Assembly (NCBI RefSeq): GCF_002263495.1
Contig: NZ_CP022753.1
Coordinates: 806,001-870,000 of the forward strand
Direction of reading: 5' to 3'
DNA length: 64,000 bases
Origin: Nocardiopsis gilva YIM 90087
GTDB taxonomy: Bacteria; Actinomycetota; Actinomycetes; Streptosporangiales; Streptosporangiaceae
Shown: one piece after another, positions 16,932 through 26,487 of the stretch
How positions within the stretch are numbered: the stretch's first letter is position 1
Layout of the letters: every line of letters starts with the position of its first letter
Program-made: the position numbers and the translations under genes
Notes under the pieces: model-generated
Told to the model about the DNA's origin: nothing
Databases searched by the model: none
What the model saw: the letters and a program-made list of their open reading frames with translations, nothing else

Positions 16932-17565
16932 GCCGTCCGCGACAGATCGCGCATATGAGTACACGAAGGACGCCATTCTCACCCGCCGCTACGGGGGCGG
17001 CGACCTGGTCAGCGAGGGCGACATCGCGGCCGGGGTCGGGGTCTCCCGCACGCCGGTGCGCGAGGCGCTGCTCCGGCTCCAGGCCGAGGGGCTGGTCCGG
17101 CTCTTCCCCAAGCGCGGCGCGCTCATCGTCCCCGTCTCCCAGCAGGAGATCGACGACGTCATCGAGACCCGCCGCCTCGTCGAGGGCTTCACGACGGAGC
17201 GCGCGGCGGGACTGGCGGAGGCCGAGCGCGTCGCGCTCGTGGACGCGCTCGGCTCGTATCTGGACGTGATGCGCGCGCACGTGGCCACCGACAAGCGCGC
17301 GTTCGTCGTCGCCGACCGCGAGTTCCACCGCGCGATCATCCGCGCCGCCGGAAACCAGGTGCTGATCGACCTCTATGAGACCCTGCGCGACCGGCAGCTG
17401 CGCATGATGGAGGAGGGCGCGCGCACCGTGGAGCGGCTGCGCGCCAACATCGACGAGCACGCCGCCATCATGGACGCCATTCGCGACGGCGACGGTCCGG
17501 CGGCGCGCGAGGCCGTCCGGGTGCACATGGACGCCGCAGGGGCGATGCTCGGGGCGCGCCGGTGA
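16921..17565 (+). CDS. GntR-family regulator, FadR/FCD subfamily
   Basis: 214 aa. The winged helix (LVSEGDIAAGVGVSRTPVRE, then LLRLQAEGLVRLFPKRGALI) is typical of GntR. The rest is an all-helical FCD ligand domain with the metal/ligand-binding pattern DREFHRAIIRAAGN and IDEHAAIMDAIRDGD. Such regulators respond to small organic acids or related metabolites; the ligand cannot be deduced. Its stop overlaps the GTG of the next gene (GTGA at 17562-17565), so it is translationally coupled to the MFS transporter it presumably controls. Confidence 0.92.
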   Translation: MNTTPSATDRAYEYTKDAILTRRYGGGDLVSEGDIAAGVGVSRTPVREALLRLQAEGLVRLFPKRGALIVPVSQQEIDDVIETRRLVEGFTTERAAGLAEAERVALVDALGSYLDVMRAHVATDKRAFVVADREFHRAIIRAAGNQVLIDLYETLRDRQLRMMEEGARTVERLRANIDEHAAIMDAIRDGDGPAAREAVRVHMDAAGAMLGARR

Positions 17566-18881
17566 GCGTCGACGCCCGGGAACGGGCGTGCGATCAGACA
17601 TCCTCTGACGGGACATCCGCCGACCCGGCCGGTGGTGGCGGCCAGGCCCCGGGTACCGGGATCGAGCCTCCGGGCGGGGCCCGGGCCTGGCTGGTGTGGG
17701 GCGTCGCCGTCGGCGTCTACTTCCTGGCGATGTTCCACCGCAACGGGCTGGGCGTGGCGGCGCTGGAGGCCCAGGAGCGCTTCCACGTCGGTCCGGCGCT
17801 GCTGTCGGTGCTCCCCGTCGTGCAGCTGATCGTCTACGTGGCGCTCCAGGTGCCCACCGGGGTCATGGCCGACCGGCTCGGCCCGCGCAAGACGCTGCTG
17901 ATCGGTCTGGCGGCGATGACGGTGGGCGTCGCCATGTTCGCGCTCGCCCCGAGCATCGAGGTGGCGATCACCGCCCGGGTGCTCATCGGCCTCGGCGACG
18001 CGGTGACCTTCCTCAACGTCATCCGGCTGGGCGCCCTGTGGTTCCCCCGGAAGCAGTACGCCCTGGTCAGCGCGTTCACCGGGACGATCGGCGGCCTCGG
18101 CCAGGTGGCCAGCGTCGTCCCGCTGTCGGCGGCGCTGCACCAGCTGGGCTGGACGGCCGCCTTCCTGGCCACGGGCGCGGTGACCGGCGTGATGATGCTG
18201 CTGGTGCTCCTGGTGGTCCGCGACCGGCCCGCGGGGATGCGCGCGACGGCCCACCACCACGCGCCGGTCCCGGTGCGGGTGAGCCTCGTGGAGGCGCTGC
18301 GGGCGCGCGGTCCGCGCGTGGGCATGGCCAGCCACGTGGTGCTGCAGGCGCCCTACACGATGCTCGCGGCGCTGTGGGGCTACCCCTTCCTGGTCGAAGG
18401 GCTGGGCATGGCCCCGGCGGCGGCCGGACTGGTGTTGACCGTTCTGGGGGTCGCCACGCTGTGGGTGTCGCCGGTCCTGGGCGCGTTCATCGGCCGCTTC
18501 CCCCGCATCCGCGCCGTTTTCGGCGTGGGGCTAGGCATGGTGCTCAGCGCGGGTTGGATCGCGATCGTCGCGTGGCCGGGCGGACCGCCCGTTGCGCTGG
18601 TCATCGCGCACTTCACCGTCGCGTGCGCGGCCATGGCGATGGCGGCGCCGATCTCCTTCGACTTCGCCCGTGACGGCATTCCCGCGCAGCGCACGGGCGT
18701 GGCGTCGAGCCTGGTGAACATGTCGGGGTTCACCGCCGTGGTGGTGACCGTGCTGCTCGCCGGGATGATCCTGGAGTCGGGTGCCGGTTTCCAGGCGGCG
18801 TTCGTGCCCGTCACCGTGACCACGGTGCTCGGTACCGCCGTGTTCGCCGCGCTGCTCCGGCGCTACCCGCGCTCCACCTGA
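17562..18881 (+). CDS. MFS transporter coupled to GntR
   Basis: 439 aa from GTG 17562, with 12 predicted helices. A 40-residue polar N-terminus precedes AWLVWGVAVGVYFLAMFHRN. The motif VMADRLGPRKTLLIGL sits between helices 2 and 3. MFHRNGLG and the overall layout resemble the anion:cation/NNP-type MFS branch rather than drug exporters (judgement from memory). It shares a 4-bp overlap with the GntR gene, so substrate and GntR ligand are probably related. It ends just before a long inverted repeat. Confidence 0.9.
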   Translation: MSVDARERACDQTSSDGTSADPAGGGGQAPGTGIEPPGGARAWLVWGVAVGVYFLAMFHRNGLGVAALEAQERFHVGPALLSVLPVVQLIVYVALQVPTGVMADRLGPRKTLLIGLAAMTVGVAMFALAPSIEVAITARVLIGLGDAVTFLNVIRLGALWFPRKQYALVSAFTGTIGGLGQVASVVPLSAALHQLGWTAAFLATGAVTGVMMLLVLLVVRDRPAGMRATAHHHAPVPVRVSLVEALRARGPRVGMASHVVLQAPYTMLAALWGYPFLVEGLGMAPAAAGLVLTVLGVATLWVSPVLGAFIGRFPRIRAVFGVGLGMVLSAGWIAIVAWPGGPPVALVIAHFTVACAAMAMAAPISFDFARDGIPAQRTGVASSLVNMSGFTAVVVTVLLAGMILESGAGFQAAFVPVTVTTVLGTAVFAALLRRYPRST

Positions 18882-18908
18882 CGCGCGCCCTCGTCCCCTG
18901 CCCCTGTC

Positions 18909-18970
18909 GTTGATCTCGGGGATATTGGGGCAAGAATCGCCGCGGAGACCCCAATATCTCCGAGATCAAC
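18909..18970. repeat. Dispersed inverted repeat, copy 1
   Basis: 22-bp arms (18909-18930 and 18949-18970) with one mismatch around an 18-base loop. The arms contain TTGATCTCGGGGATAT, the core shared with copies at 33029-33088 and 43839-43896. It lies between the converging MFS and acyl-CoA dehydrogenase genes and could terminate transcription in both directions, although no T-tract follows. Confidence 0.85.
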
Positions 18971-18988
18971 GGGGGAAGCGGCGAGACG

Positions 18989-19025
18989 AAAAAAGCGGGT
19001 GAGGGGGGTACTTCCCTCACCCGCT
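18989..19025 (-). terminator. Rho-independent terminator of the acyl-CoA dehydrogenase gene
   Basis: On the minus strand, 12-bp arms AGCGGGTGAGGG/CCCTCACCCGCT (19014-19025 and 18994-19005) are followed by six T (the A-run 18989-18994 on the plus strand). It starts 20 bp after the stop codon of the dehydrogenase. Confidence 0.88.
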
Positions 19026-19044
19026 GGTCACCCGGACCGACGTG

Positions 19045-20868
19045 TTAGAACGCCGATTCGGGGACGTCCATCAGGTCGAGCGTGGTGTTCTCGGCGATCT
19101 TGCGCTCGGCGGACAGGCGCGGCAGGACCTGGTCGGCGAAGAACCGCGCGGCGGCGATCTTGCCGGTGTAGAAGTCCTTGTCGCTGCCCTCGGCGCTGTC
19201 GAGGGCATCCAGCGCGATCGCGGCCTGGCGGAGCAGCAGCCAGCTCAGCACCACGTCGCCGAAGCCCATGAGCAGGCGGGTGGCGTTGAGGCCGACCTTG
19301 TAGAGCTCGCGGGTCTCCTCGGCGGAGCGCATGGCGTCGCCGACCATGATCTCGACGATCTTCTCGACGTCGGCCGCGGCCTCGGCGAGGAGGGCGCGCT
19401 CCTCCTTGAGGCGGCCGTTGCCGTTGTCGCTGCCGGCGAAGGCCTTGATCTCGCCCATCAGCGCGCCGAACGCCTGACCGTTGTTCTTCACGATCTTGCG
19501 GAAGAAGAAGTCCTGCGCCTGGATGGCCGTGGTGCCCTCGTAGAGGGTGTCGATCTTGGCGTCGCGGATGTACTGCTCGATCGGGTACTCCTGCAGGTAC
19601 CCGGAGCCGCCGAGGGTCTGCAGCGACTCGGAGAGCAGCGCGTAGGAGCGCTCGGAGCCGACACCCTTGACGATTGGCAGCAGCAGGTCGTTGAAGGCCT
19701 CCAGCTGGCTGTGGTCCTCGCCCTTGTGCTGGGCGATCTGGATCGCGTCCTGCTGGGTGGCGGTGTACATGACCAGCGCGCGCAGGGCCTCGGTGTAGGC
19801 CTTCTGCGTCATCAGGCTGCGCCGCACGTCCGGGTGGTGGGTGATGGTCACCCGGGGCGCGGTCTTGTCGGTCATCTGGGTGAGGTCGGCACCCTGCTTG
19901 CGCTCCTTGGCGTACTCAAGGGCGTTGAGGTAGCCGGTGGACAGAGTGGCGATCGCCTTCGTGCCGACCATCATCCGGGCGTACTCGATGATGAGGAACA
20001 TCTGCCGGATGCCGTCGTGCTTGTCGCCGACGAGGTAGCCGATGGCGGGGTGCTTGGCGCCGAAGGTCAGCTCACAGGTGGTGGACGCCTTCAGGCCCAT
20101 CTTGTGCTCGACGTTGGTCACGTAGGCGCCGTTGCGCTCGCCGAGCGAACCGTCCTCGTTGACCAGGTACTTCGGCACCAGGAACAGGGAGAGACCCTTC
20201 GTCCCGGCCTGGGCGCCCTCGGGTCGCGCCAAGACCAGGTGGAAGATGTTCTCGGTCATGTCCTGCTCGGCCGAGGTGATGAAGCGCTTGACGCCATCGA
20301 TGTGCCAGGTGCCGTCGCCCTGGTCGGTGGCCTTGGTGCGGCCGGCGCCGACGTCCGACCCGGCGTCGGGCTCGGTGAGCACCATGGTGGCGCCCCAGCC
20401 GTTCTCGATGGCCTGGAGGGCGAACTTCTTCTGCGCCTCGTTGCCCTCCTGCCAGAGGATGTTGGCGAAGCCCGGACCGGCCGAGTACATGTGGATCGAG
20501 GGGTTGGCTCCCAGCACCAGCTCGGAGGCGGCCCACACGAGGGAGCGCGGCGCGCCGAGCCCGCCGACCTCCTGGGGCAGGTCCAGGTTGTACCAACCGG
20601 CGTCCATGTAGGCCTGGTACGACTTCTTCAGGCTCTCGGGGATGGCGACCGTGTTGGTCTTGGGGTCGAATACCGGGGGGTTGCGGTCGGCGTCTTCGAA
20701 CGACTCAGCCACGACGCCGGTGGCGAGCCGGTTGACCTCATCAAGGATGGTGCGGGCCGTGTCCTCGTCCAGCTCCTCGAACGGGCCGTTCCCCAGCACG
20801 TCCTGGCGCTTGAAGACCTCAAACAGGTTGAACTCGAGGTCACGGAGGTTGCTCTTGTAATGCGTCAT
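19045..20868 (-). CDS. Acyl-CoA dehydrogenase, FadE5-like
   Basis: 607 aa from ATG 20868. The N-terminus [19 protein letters not shown] is characteristic of the long FadE5-type subfamily. [19 protein letters not shown] is the flavin/substrate-binding signature, and [18 protein letters not shown] holds the C-terminal FAD/active-site region with its conserved glutamate. About 100 extra C-terminal helical residues are normal for this subfamily. It catalyses the first, FAD-dependent step of fatty acyl-CoA beta-oxidation and passes electrons to ETF. Two YTACT-N4-AGTAR palindromes lie 45-82 bp upstream; an EtfD-like gene 17 kb away has the same site, which suggests coregulation. Confidence 0.92.
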   Translation of the reverse strand: MTHYKSNLRDLEFNLFEVFKRQDVLGNGPFEELDEDTARTILDEVNRLATGVVAESFEDADRNPPVFDPKTNTVAIPESLKKSYQAYMDAGWYNLDLPQEVGGLGAPRSLVWAASELVLGANPSIHMYSAGPGFANILWQEGNEAQKKFALQAIENGWGATMVLTEPDAGSDVGAGRTKATDQGDGTWHIDGVKRFITSAEQDMTENIFHLVLARPEGAQAGTKGLSLFLVPKYLVNEDGSLGERNGAYVTNVEHKMGLKASTTCELTFGAKHPAIGYLVGDKHDGIRQMFLIIEYARMMVGTKAIATLSTGYLNALEYAKERKQGADLTQMTDKTAPRVTITHHPDVRRSLMTQKAYTEALRALVMYTATQQDAIQIAQHKGEDHSQLEAFNDLLLPIVKGVGSERSYALLSESLQTLGGSGYLQEYPIEQYIRDAKIDTLYEGTTAIQAQDFFFRKIVKNNGQAFGALMGEIKAFAGSDNGNGRLKEERALLAEAAADVEKIVEIMVGDAMRSAEETRELYKVGLNATRLLMGFGDVVLSWLLLRQAAIALDALDSAEGSDKDFYTGKIAAARFFADQVLPRLSAERKIAENTTLDLMDVPESAF

Positions 20869-20912
20869 GGGGCGCGCTCCGCTGTGTCGTGGCCGCTGTC
20901 GGCGCAATGCTT

Positions 20913-20950
20913 CTACTGGCTAGTAACAAGCACATGTTACTACTCAGTAG
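20913..20950. promoter_or_regulatory. Tandem operators upstream of the acyl-CoA dehydrogenase
   Basis: Two sites fit YTACT-N4-AGTAR: CTACT-GGCT-AGTAA (20913-20926) and TTACT-ACTC-AGTAG (20937-20950), centres 24 bp apart. A second symmetry, TAGTAACA (20921-20928) with TGTTACTA (20935-20942), bridges them. The same 14-bp pattern precedes the EtfD-like gene at 37929-37942. A TetR-type fatty-acid regulator is the likely binder (inference). Confidence 0.75.
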
Positions 20951-21103
20951 TAGTGATTTGCCAGGGGGTGTCCAGACTGTCGGAATCCTCGCCCCCGCAG
21001 GGGGTTTCGCCGGATACGCCCGGGGGCGCCGACCGGAACCCCGGTCGACGCCCCCGCTGTGGAATCAGGGTGATTCGCGTCATGTGCTCGCGCGAGCGGC
21101 CCG

Positions 21104-24100
21104 CTAGCGGTGGAACCGCTCCGCCGCCTTCTCGATGGCGGTCTCCACCGCCCCGACGCGGTCGGCCAGCAGGCCGACGGCGCCCACCGCCCGCGTCATC
21201 GGGTCGTCCTCGGCTCCGCCCAGCGCCCGGCCGCGCTGGAATCCCGCTTTCACCTCGGCCCAGCGGCGCTCCTGCTCGGGCGTCATCGTCCCGCGCAGTT
21301 CGGCCAGCTTGAGCAGGTTCGCCTCGGCACCGGAGGTCAGCGTCTGCGCCTCGCCCAGGTAGTGGTCGTCGATCACCGCCTCCAGCTCGGCGTCGTTCAT
21401 CACCGGCACGATCTTCTCCGCCAGCCGGTTCATGTTCCGATACGAGCCCTGCAAGCGGAACGGCGGCTCGGTGCGCGACTCCTCGGCCTGGGCCGCCGAG
21501 GCAATGTAGGCCTGGTTGTTGGCCAGCACCACCGCCTGCGCCCGCAGCACCTTGCGCAGCACCGACAGGATCTGCTCCAGCTCCACCGGCGAGTAGGGGT
21601 GCGCCAGCTGATCGGGCCGCACCGACTCATCGCCCCGGGCCAGCCGCACCAGCAGCTCGATGTCGCCCCGGTCCCGCGTGGACAGCGGGGCCAGGGTCGG
21701 GTTCGAGGTCAGTGCGTTCTCGACGTAGCTCAGCGCGAACAGCTCGTCCTTGCCCGACAGCACGTCGCCGAGGTTGTACACGTCGGCACGGTTGGCCAGC
21801 ATGTCCGGGACGCGGAACCGCTGCCCCTGCTCGGTGTAGGGGTTACCGGACATGCACACCGCGAACCGCTTGCCGCGCAGGTCGTAGGTGCGGGTCCGGC
21901 CGTCCCACACGCCCTCCATCCGCCGCTGCCCGTCGCACAGCGAGATGAACTTCTGCAGCAGCTCGGGGTTGGTGTGCTGGATGTCGTCCAGGTAGAGCAG
22001 CACGTTGTTGCCCATCTCCAGGGCGAACGAGATCTTCTCGACCTCCTGGCGGGCGGTGGCGTCCGGCGCGTCGTCCGGGTCCAGCGAGGTGACCGCGTGC
22101 CCCAGCGACGGTCCGTTGACCTTGACGAACACCAGGCCCAACCGGCTCGCCACGTACTCCATGAGCGTGGTCTTGCCGTAGCCGGGAGGGGAGATGAGCA
22201 GCAGCAGACCGCTCTGGTCGGTGCGCTTGCCGTCGCCCGCAGCACCCAGCTGCTTGGCGAGGTTGTCGCCGATGAGCGGCAGATAGGCCTCGTCCAGCAG
22301 CCGGTTGCGCACGAAGGTGCTCATCACCTTGGGCTTGTACTCGTCCAGCCGCAGGCGTCGCCGCTCCTGCTCGATCAGCTCGTTGCGCCGCCGCTGGTAG
22401 TCCCAGAAGGCGGGTACCTCCTCGCCGCGGAAGCGGCGGGTGCGGGCCAGCAGCTCGTCGAGCCGGAACGACAGGCTCCGATCGGCGACGCGCGGGTGCG
22501 TCCCGAGCAGCCCGGTCACGGTCGCCGATATCGGCGCCGCCGAGTCGTACCGGGGCAGGTCCGCGCCGCACAGTTCGACGGCGACCGCTTCGGCCAGGTC
22601 GGCCTCGATTGCGGCGGTGTCAGCGTCGGCGGTCGTGGCAGCGGCAGTGTTTGCATACGCCCGCAGCCAGGCCGTGACCAGTTGGTGCCGGGCGGCGAGG
22701 TCGTCGCCCAGCGCGCGCAGGTCGTCCTCGAACGACCGGGCCGAACCGCTGCCGCTGAGCGCGCGGCGGAACCGGTCCAGCAGCGTGCGAGCGCTCGCGC
22801 TGGTGGCGAATCCGTCGGGGGCCGAGGCGACCTCCTCGAACAGGTACTCCCCGGCGAGCTCCGCCACCCCGGCGTCGATGTCCAGGTGAGACGAGGAGAG
22901 GAAGGACGCGATGGCCGCGGCCAGCTCGGCGCGCAGCCCCTCGATCGCCGCCGAATCATGCACCCCGAAGACCTCGCGGGCGCGCGCCAGCGACGACGCC
23001 CGCGTCCGCCACGCCGACCGCTGCTCCGTTTCGGCGCCGAACGCCCAGAACAGCTGGGCGGCCGACCGCGACGCGGACGGGTAGCGCAGCAGCCCGGCGT
23101 CGGTGCGCAGGCGCAGCAGGACGTCGAGGATCCGCGCGGCGTCGTGGTCGTGCACGCCCCGCTCATAGCCCTCGTGGTAGCGGGACTCCGCCACCCCGCG
23201 GACCAGGGCGAGGAGGCCGCCCGCGGCGCTGTCGCCCCCGGCCTCGCTCTGGGCCGCGGCGGCGCGCAGGGCGTCGAGGCTCAGCCCCTCCGCACCGGCC
23301 TCGGCCATGGCCAGGATGGACGTGGCCAGGATGGACGTGGCCAGGTACTCCGCCCGGTACACCTCGGCCGACTCCGAGACGACCAGCCGGTCCCAGAACC
23401 GGCGCGTCGCCTGGAACCCCGCGTCGAGCACGGGCGCGCGGTAGTCGGTCCCGGTGATGCTGACCGCCATGCGGCCCTCGTGCGGGACGAGGGTGAGGTC
23501 GATCGGCTGGGTGTTCACCGCGAAGCGGTGCCGCCCCAGGCGGAGGCTCTCGCCGCCGCCGTCGAACAGGTCGAGCCGGTCGCGCAGCGCCCGCCCGGCC
23601 TCCTGCCGGGCCGCCTTGATCCGGCCCTCCAGCTCCTCGGCGCGAACCTGGTCGCCCAGCTCGCGCAGCTGCTCGATGGTGGAGCGCAGCCGCACCACCA
23701 TCGGGTCGGAGGCGAAGTAGGTGTTGACGTCGTCGAGCGAGTCCAGCGACGCGACCCGGCGCTGCACGCTGCCCAGGACCCGGTCGCCGGACTCCACCAG
23801 CCGGTCGGCCCGCCGCGCGCGCTCGTCCAGCAGCGCCTGCTTGCGGGTGGAGAACGCCTCGTAGACGTCCTCGCGCTTGGCGCTCAGTTCGTCGAGGAAG
23901 TCGTCGAACTCGCCGAAGCGCGACTCCAGGTTTTCCAGCTGCAGCATGAGCCGACCGAGCTGCTCGTCGCAGCGGTCCGGGGTGTCGGCGGCGGCCAGCG
24001 CCCCGGTGATGGCCTGCCCGAGCAGGGCGAACTCGGCCGCGAACTCGGCCCGGCCCTCGGTCTCCAGCAGCTGCTTGCGACGCGCCTCCAGGGTGGCGCG

Positions 24101-26479
24101 CGCCCGGTTGACGCCGCCGAGCACCTCGCCGATGCGCTCCAGGATGTGGGTGCGCGCCTGAGTATCGGCGATGTCGAGCGTGCCGACGACCTCGGTGACG
24201 ACCTCCAGACCCTCGGTCTGCGCGGCGAGCCGCTCGCCCACGGGGGCCGCGTCGGCCACCGTGGCGATGGACTCCGCCTCGGCGACCAGGCGCTCGACCT
24301 CCTCGTGGTACCCGGTGAAAGCGTCGTCGCCCTCCAGGAACGCCACGGCGCGGCGCCCGGTCGAGGTGAGCTCGTCCTTCAGGTCACCGTCGAGCGCGTC
24401 GATGCGGTCGGTGTCGATGTAGCGCATCTCGCGCAGCGTCACCAGGTGGCCCTGGGAGCGGCGCAGCTCGGTGAGCAGCTCCACCCACGCGTCGGCGGAT
24501 CGGGGCGTCTCGCCGCGCGACCGCCGGAGCAGGGAGGCGATGCCGCGCGCCGCCTCGTCCAGTGCGGCAGCGGCCTGGTCGGTGAGCGCCTGCACCTTCT
24601 CGAACTCGTCGAGCACCTGCTCGGCGGTGGCGCGTACCTGCGACAGGGGGTCGTGCAGCCCGCCCAGCTCGGCGTCGCCGAGCCAGTGGAAGTGGTCGAA
24701 AACCCGGCGGCAGGTGGCGATGAGCGCCTCGAACACCTCGGTCGACGGCGACATCTCGGCGACCATCCGGGTCACCGACAGGCAGTCGGAGACGCCGCGC
24801 ACCAGCTCGGCGTTGCCGATCCGCTCCAGCGGGCCGGTGCCCACGGGCTGCGCGGCGGCGTACACGTCGGAGACGTAGGGGGTCTGCCAGACCTGCATGG
24901 GGTGGACGCGCGTCGGCTCGTCGCCGCTGTCGCGGAACACCACCAGCGTGCCGTCGTCGAACAGCGAGTAGCCGTGGCAGACGATCGGGGTGGCGACCTC
25001 CTTGCGGATCACGTTGTAGGGCAGCAGGAGGGTGCGCCCGTCGCGGCGGGAGTGGAACCCGTAGAGCACGTCCTCGCCGTTGGGCGAACGGATGACCCGC
25101 TCGAACTCCAGGTCGGTGACGTCGGTGTCGAAGGTCTTGGCAGCGCCGGTGGCCAGGTAGTAGCCGCCGGGGAAGATGATCCCCTGGTCCTCGGGGAGGC
25201 GCTGGCACGCCTGCCCGATGCCGTCGAGCCGGACGACGTCCTTCGTGCGGGTGTTGAAGACGAGGTGGCGCCACTCGGTCTCGTTGTAGGGGAGGATCCG
25301 CAGCAGGATGAGCGCACCGACCCGCGCGTAGTGCACGGCGGCGTCGGCCAGGCTCTGCAGCGGCTCGGCGACCGGCTCGCTGTAGATGCCCTCCCCGACC
25401 TCGGTGTTGTTCTCGATCTTGATCGTGAGGTCGCCGCCGACCGTCTCGACGAAGAGCTGGTCGAGGATGGAGATGTGCGGATGGCGCCCCAGGACGTGGT
25501 CGTCGCGGGTGGTCTCGGTCCACTCGAAGTCGTGCGAGGGCGGGAAGACGTGGTCGCGCTCGCCCCGGCTGTCGAGGTAGGAGACCTCACCGCGGGGGCT
25601 GACGCTCCAGCGCAGCACCTTGACGTCCTCGGTGCGCGGGCCGGTCTGGAAGACGGCAAGCAGCTTGCCCTCCACGTGCCGCAACTGGAGCAGCCGGGTC
25701 TCCCGGTAGTAGCGGTACAGCTCGCCGAAGTCGCGCTCGAAGCGCGGGTCGCGCAGCAGTTCCGGCAGGGAGTCGTCCCCTGCGGCGTCGAACCGGAACG
25801 CGGACGTGTCGCCTCTGTCCCCTCCGCGCTCACGCTCCTCACTTGCTGCACCGCCGACGTTGTGGGGCCTTCGGCTGTTCGGCGTCGACGCTTCCGCTCG
25901 TTCGGTCGCGTTCGCGTCGGTGTTCCTTCCGCGCTCACGCTTCTCACTCGCTGCACCGCCGACGTTGTGGGGCCTTCGGCTGTTCGGCGTCGACGCTTCC
26001 GCTCGTTCGGTCGCGTTCGCGTCGGTGTTCCTTCCGCGCTCACGCTTCTCACTCGCTGCACCGCCGACGCTTTGGGGCCTTCGGCCGTTCGGCGTCGACG
26101 CTTCCGCTCGTTCGGTCGCGTTCGCGTCGGTGTCGTCGGTGCGCTCGAACCCGTGCAGCGCGAACACGTCGTCGACCCGGGTCTCGGTCTTCAGCCCGAT
26201 GAAGACGTTGTAGCCGAACAGCATGTGCCCGCCGACGGACACGATGTCGCGCGGCACGCAGTTGTGCTCGGTGCGGATGCGCTCGGTGCCGAGCAGCTCC
26301 AGTTCACTGCCGCCGAACACCTCCAGGCGCCGGGTGTTGAGCGCCTCGGCCCGCCGGGCGAGTTCGTTCGCCTGCTCGGCGAGGCGGGAGCGCAGCACCT
26401 CGTAGGTGCCCGCGTCGAGCGAGTCGGGGGCGGAGGAGCCCGCCGGGGCGGCGGGCTCCTCGTTCACCACATCGGTCAC
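21104..26479 (-). CDS. Giant AAA+ ATPase of the DUF3686 / 'DNA repair ATPase' family
   Basis: 1791 aa. The C-terminal third is an AAA+ module: Walker A SPPGYGKTTLMEY (about 1430) and Walker B NVLLYLDDIQ (about 1495). The middle is long coiled coil (about 650-1000). The N-terminal part contains beta-rich segments typical of the family that databases name DUF3686 (from memory). Unusually, residues about 113-218 are three copies of a 35-residue Asn/Arg/Ala-rich repeat encoded by a 105-bp tandem repeat. A five-residue LATSI duplication lies further on. It starts 8 bp after the flotillin stop, so the two are co-translated. Role unknown; the name DNA repair is not established by anything in this sequence. 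A membrane-scaffold-linked ATPase is the contextual inference. Confidence 0.85.
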   Translation of the reverse strand: MTDVVNEEPAAPAGSSAPDSLDAGTYEVLRSRLAEQANELARRAEALNTRRLEVFGGSELELLGTERIRTEHNCVPRDIVSVGGHMLFGYNVFIGLKTETRVDDVFALHGFERTDDTDANATERAEASTPNGRRPQSVGGAASEKRERGRNTDANATERAEASTPNSRRPHNVGGAASEKRERGRNTDANATERAEASTPNSRRPHNVGGAASEERERGGDRGDTSAFRFDAAGDDSLPELLRDPRFERDFGELYRYYRETRLLQLRHVEGKLLAVFQTGPRTEDVKVLRWSVSPRGEVSYLDSRGERDHVFPPSHDFEWTETTRDDHVLGRHPHISILDQLFVETVGGDLTIKIENNTEVGEGIYSEPVAEPLQSLADAAVHYARVGALILLRILPYNETEWRHLVFNTRTKDVVRLDGIGQACQRLPEDQGIIFPGGYYLATGAAKTFDTDVTDLEFERVIRSPNGEDVLYGFHSRRDGRTLLLPYNVIRKEVATPIVCHGYSLFDDGTLVVFRDSGDEPTRVHPMQVWQTPYVSDVYAAAQPVGTGPLERIGNAELVRGVSDCLSVTRMVAEMSPSTEVFEALIATCRRVFDHFHWLGDAELGGLHDPLSQVRATAEQVLDEFEKVQALTDQAAAALDEAARGIASLLRRSRGETPRSADAWVELLTELRRSQGHLVTLREMRYIDTDRIDALDGDLKDELTSTGRRAVAFLEGDDAFTGYHEEVERLVAEAESIATVADAAPVGERLAAQTEGLEVVTEVVGTLDIADTQARTHILERIGEVLGGVNRARATLEARRKQLLETEGRAEFAAEFALLGQAITGALAAADTPDRCDEQLGRLMLQLENLESRFGEFDDFLDELSAKREDVYEAFSTRKQALLDERARRADRLVESGDRVLGSVQRRVASLDSLDDVNTYFASDPMVVRLRSTIEQLRELGDQVRAEELEGRIKAARQEAGRALRDRLDLFDGGGESLRLGRHRFAVNTQPIDLTLVPHEGRMAVSITGTDYRAPVLDAGFQATRRFWDRLVVSESAEVYRAEYLATSILATSILAMAEAGAEGLSLDALRAAAAQSEAGGDSAAGGLLALVRGVAESRYHEGYERGVHDHDAARILDVLLRLRTDAGLLRYPSASRSAAQLFWAFGAETEQRSAWRTRASSLARAREVFGVHDSAAIEGLRAELAAAIASFLSSSHLDIDAGVAELAGEYLFEEVASAPDGFATSASARTLLDRFRRALSGSGSARSFEDDLRALGDDLAARHQLVTAWLRAYANTAAATTADADTAAIEADLAEAVAVELCGADLPRYDSAAPISATVTGLLGTHPRVADRSLSFRLDELLARTRRFRGEEVPAFWDYQRRRNELIEQERRRLRLDEYKPKVMSTFVRNRLLDEAYLPLIGDNLAKQLGAAGDGKRTDQSGLLLLISPPGYGKTTLMEYVASRLGLVFVKVNGPSLGHAVTSLDPDDAPDATARQEVEKISFALEMGNNVLLYLDDIQHTNPELLQKFISLCDGQRRMEGVWDGRTRTYDLRGKRFAVCMSGNPYTEQGQRFRVPDMLANRADVYNLGDVLSGKDELFALSYVENALTSNPTLAPLSTRDRGDIELLVRLARGDESVRPDQLAHPYSPVELEQILSVLRKVLRAQAVVLANNQAYIASAAQAEESRTEPPFRLQGSYRNMNRLAEKIVPVMNDAELEAVIDDHYLGEAQTLTSGAEANLLKLAELRGTMTPEQERRWAEVKAGFQRGRALGGAEDDPMTRAVGAVGLLADRVGAVETAIEKAAERFHR
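25826..26133. repeat. Triplicated 105-bp in-frame minisatellite
   Basis: Three near-identical 105-bp units start at 25826, 25931 and 26036 and lie inside the AAA+ ATPase gene. The period is exactly 35 codons, so the frame is kept. Copies 1 and 2 differ from each other at only a few bases; copy 3 diverges slightly at CTTTGGGG and at its end. Each encodes a unit ending SVGGAASEKRERGR or NVGGAASEKRERGR. The flanking protein (LHGFERTDD before, FRFDAAGDDSLP after) reads as if it were continuous without the insert. Confidence 0.92.
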
Positions 26480-26487
26480 CGGTTACC

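Noticed and set aside
15187-17616. 809-codon minus-strand frame across PrsW and GntR genes
   Set aside because: Overlaps two well-supported genes and has low-complexity composition.
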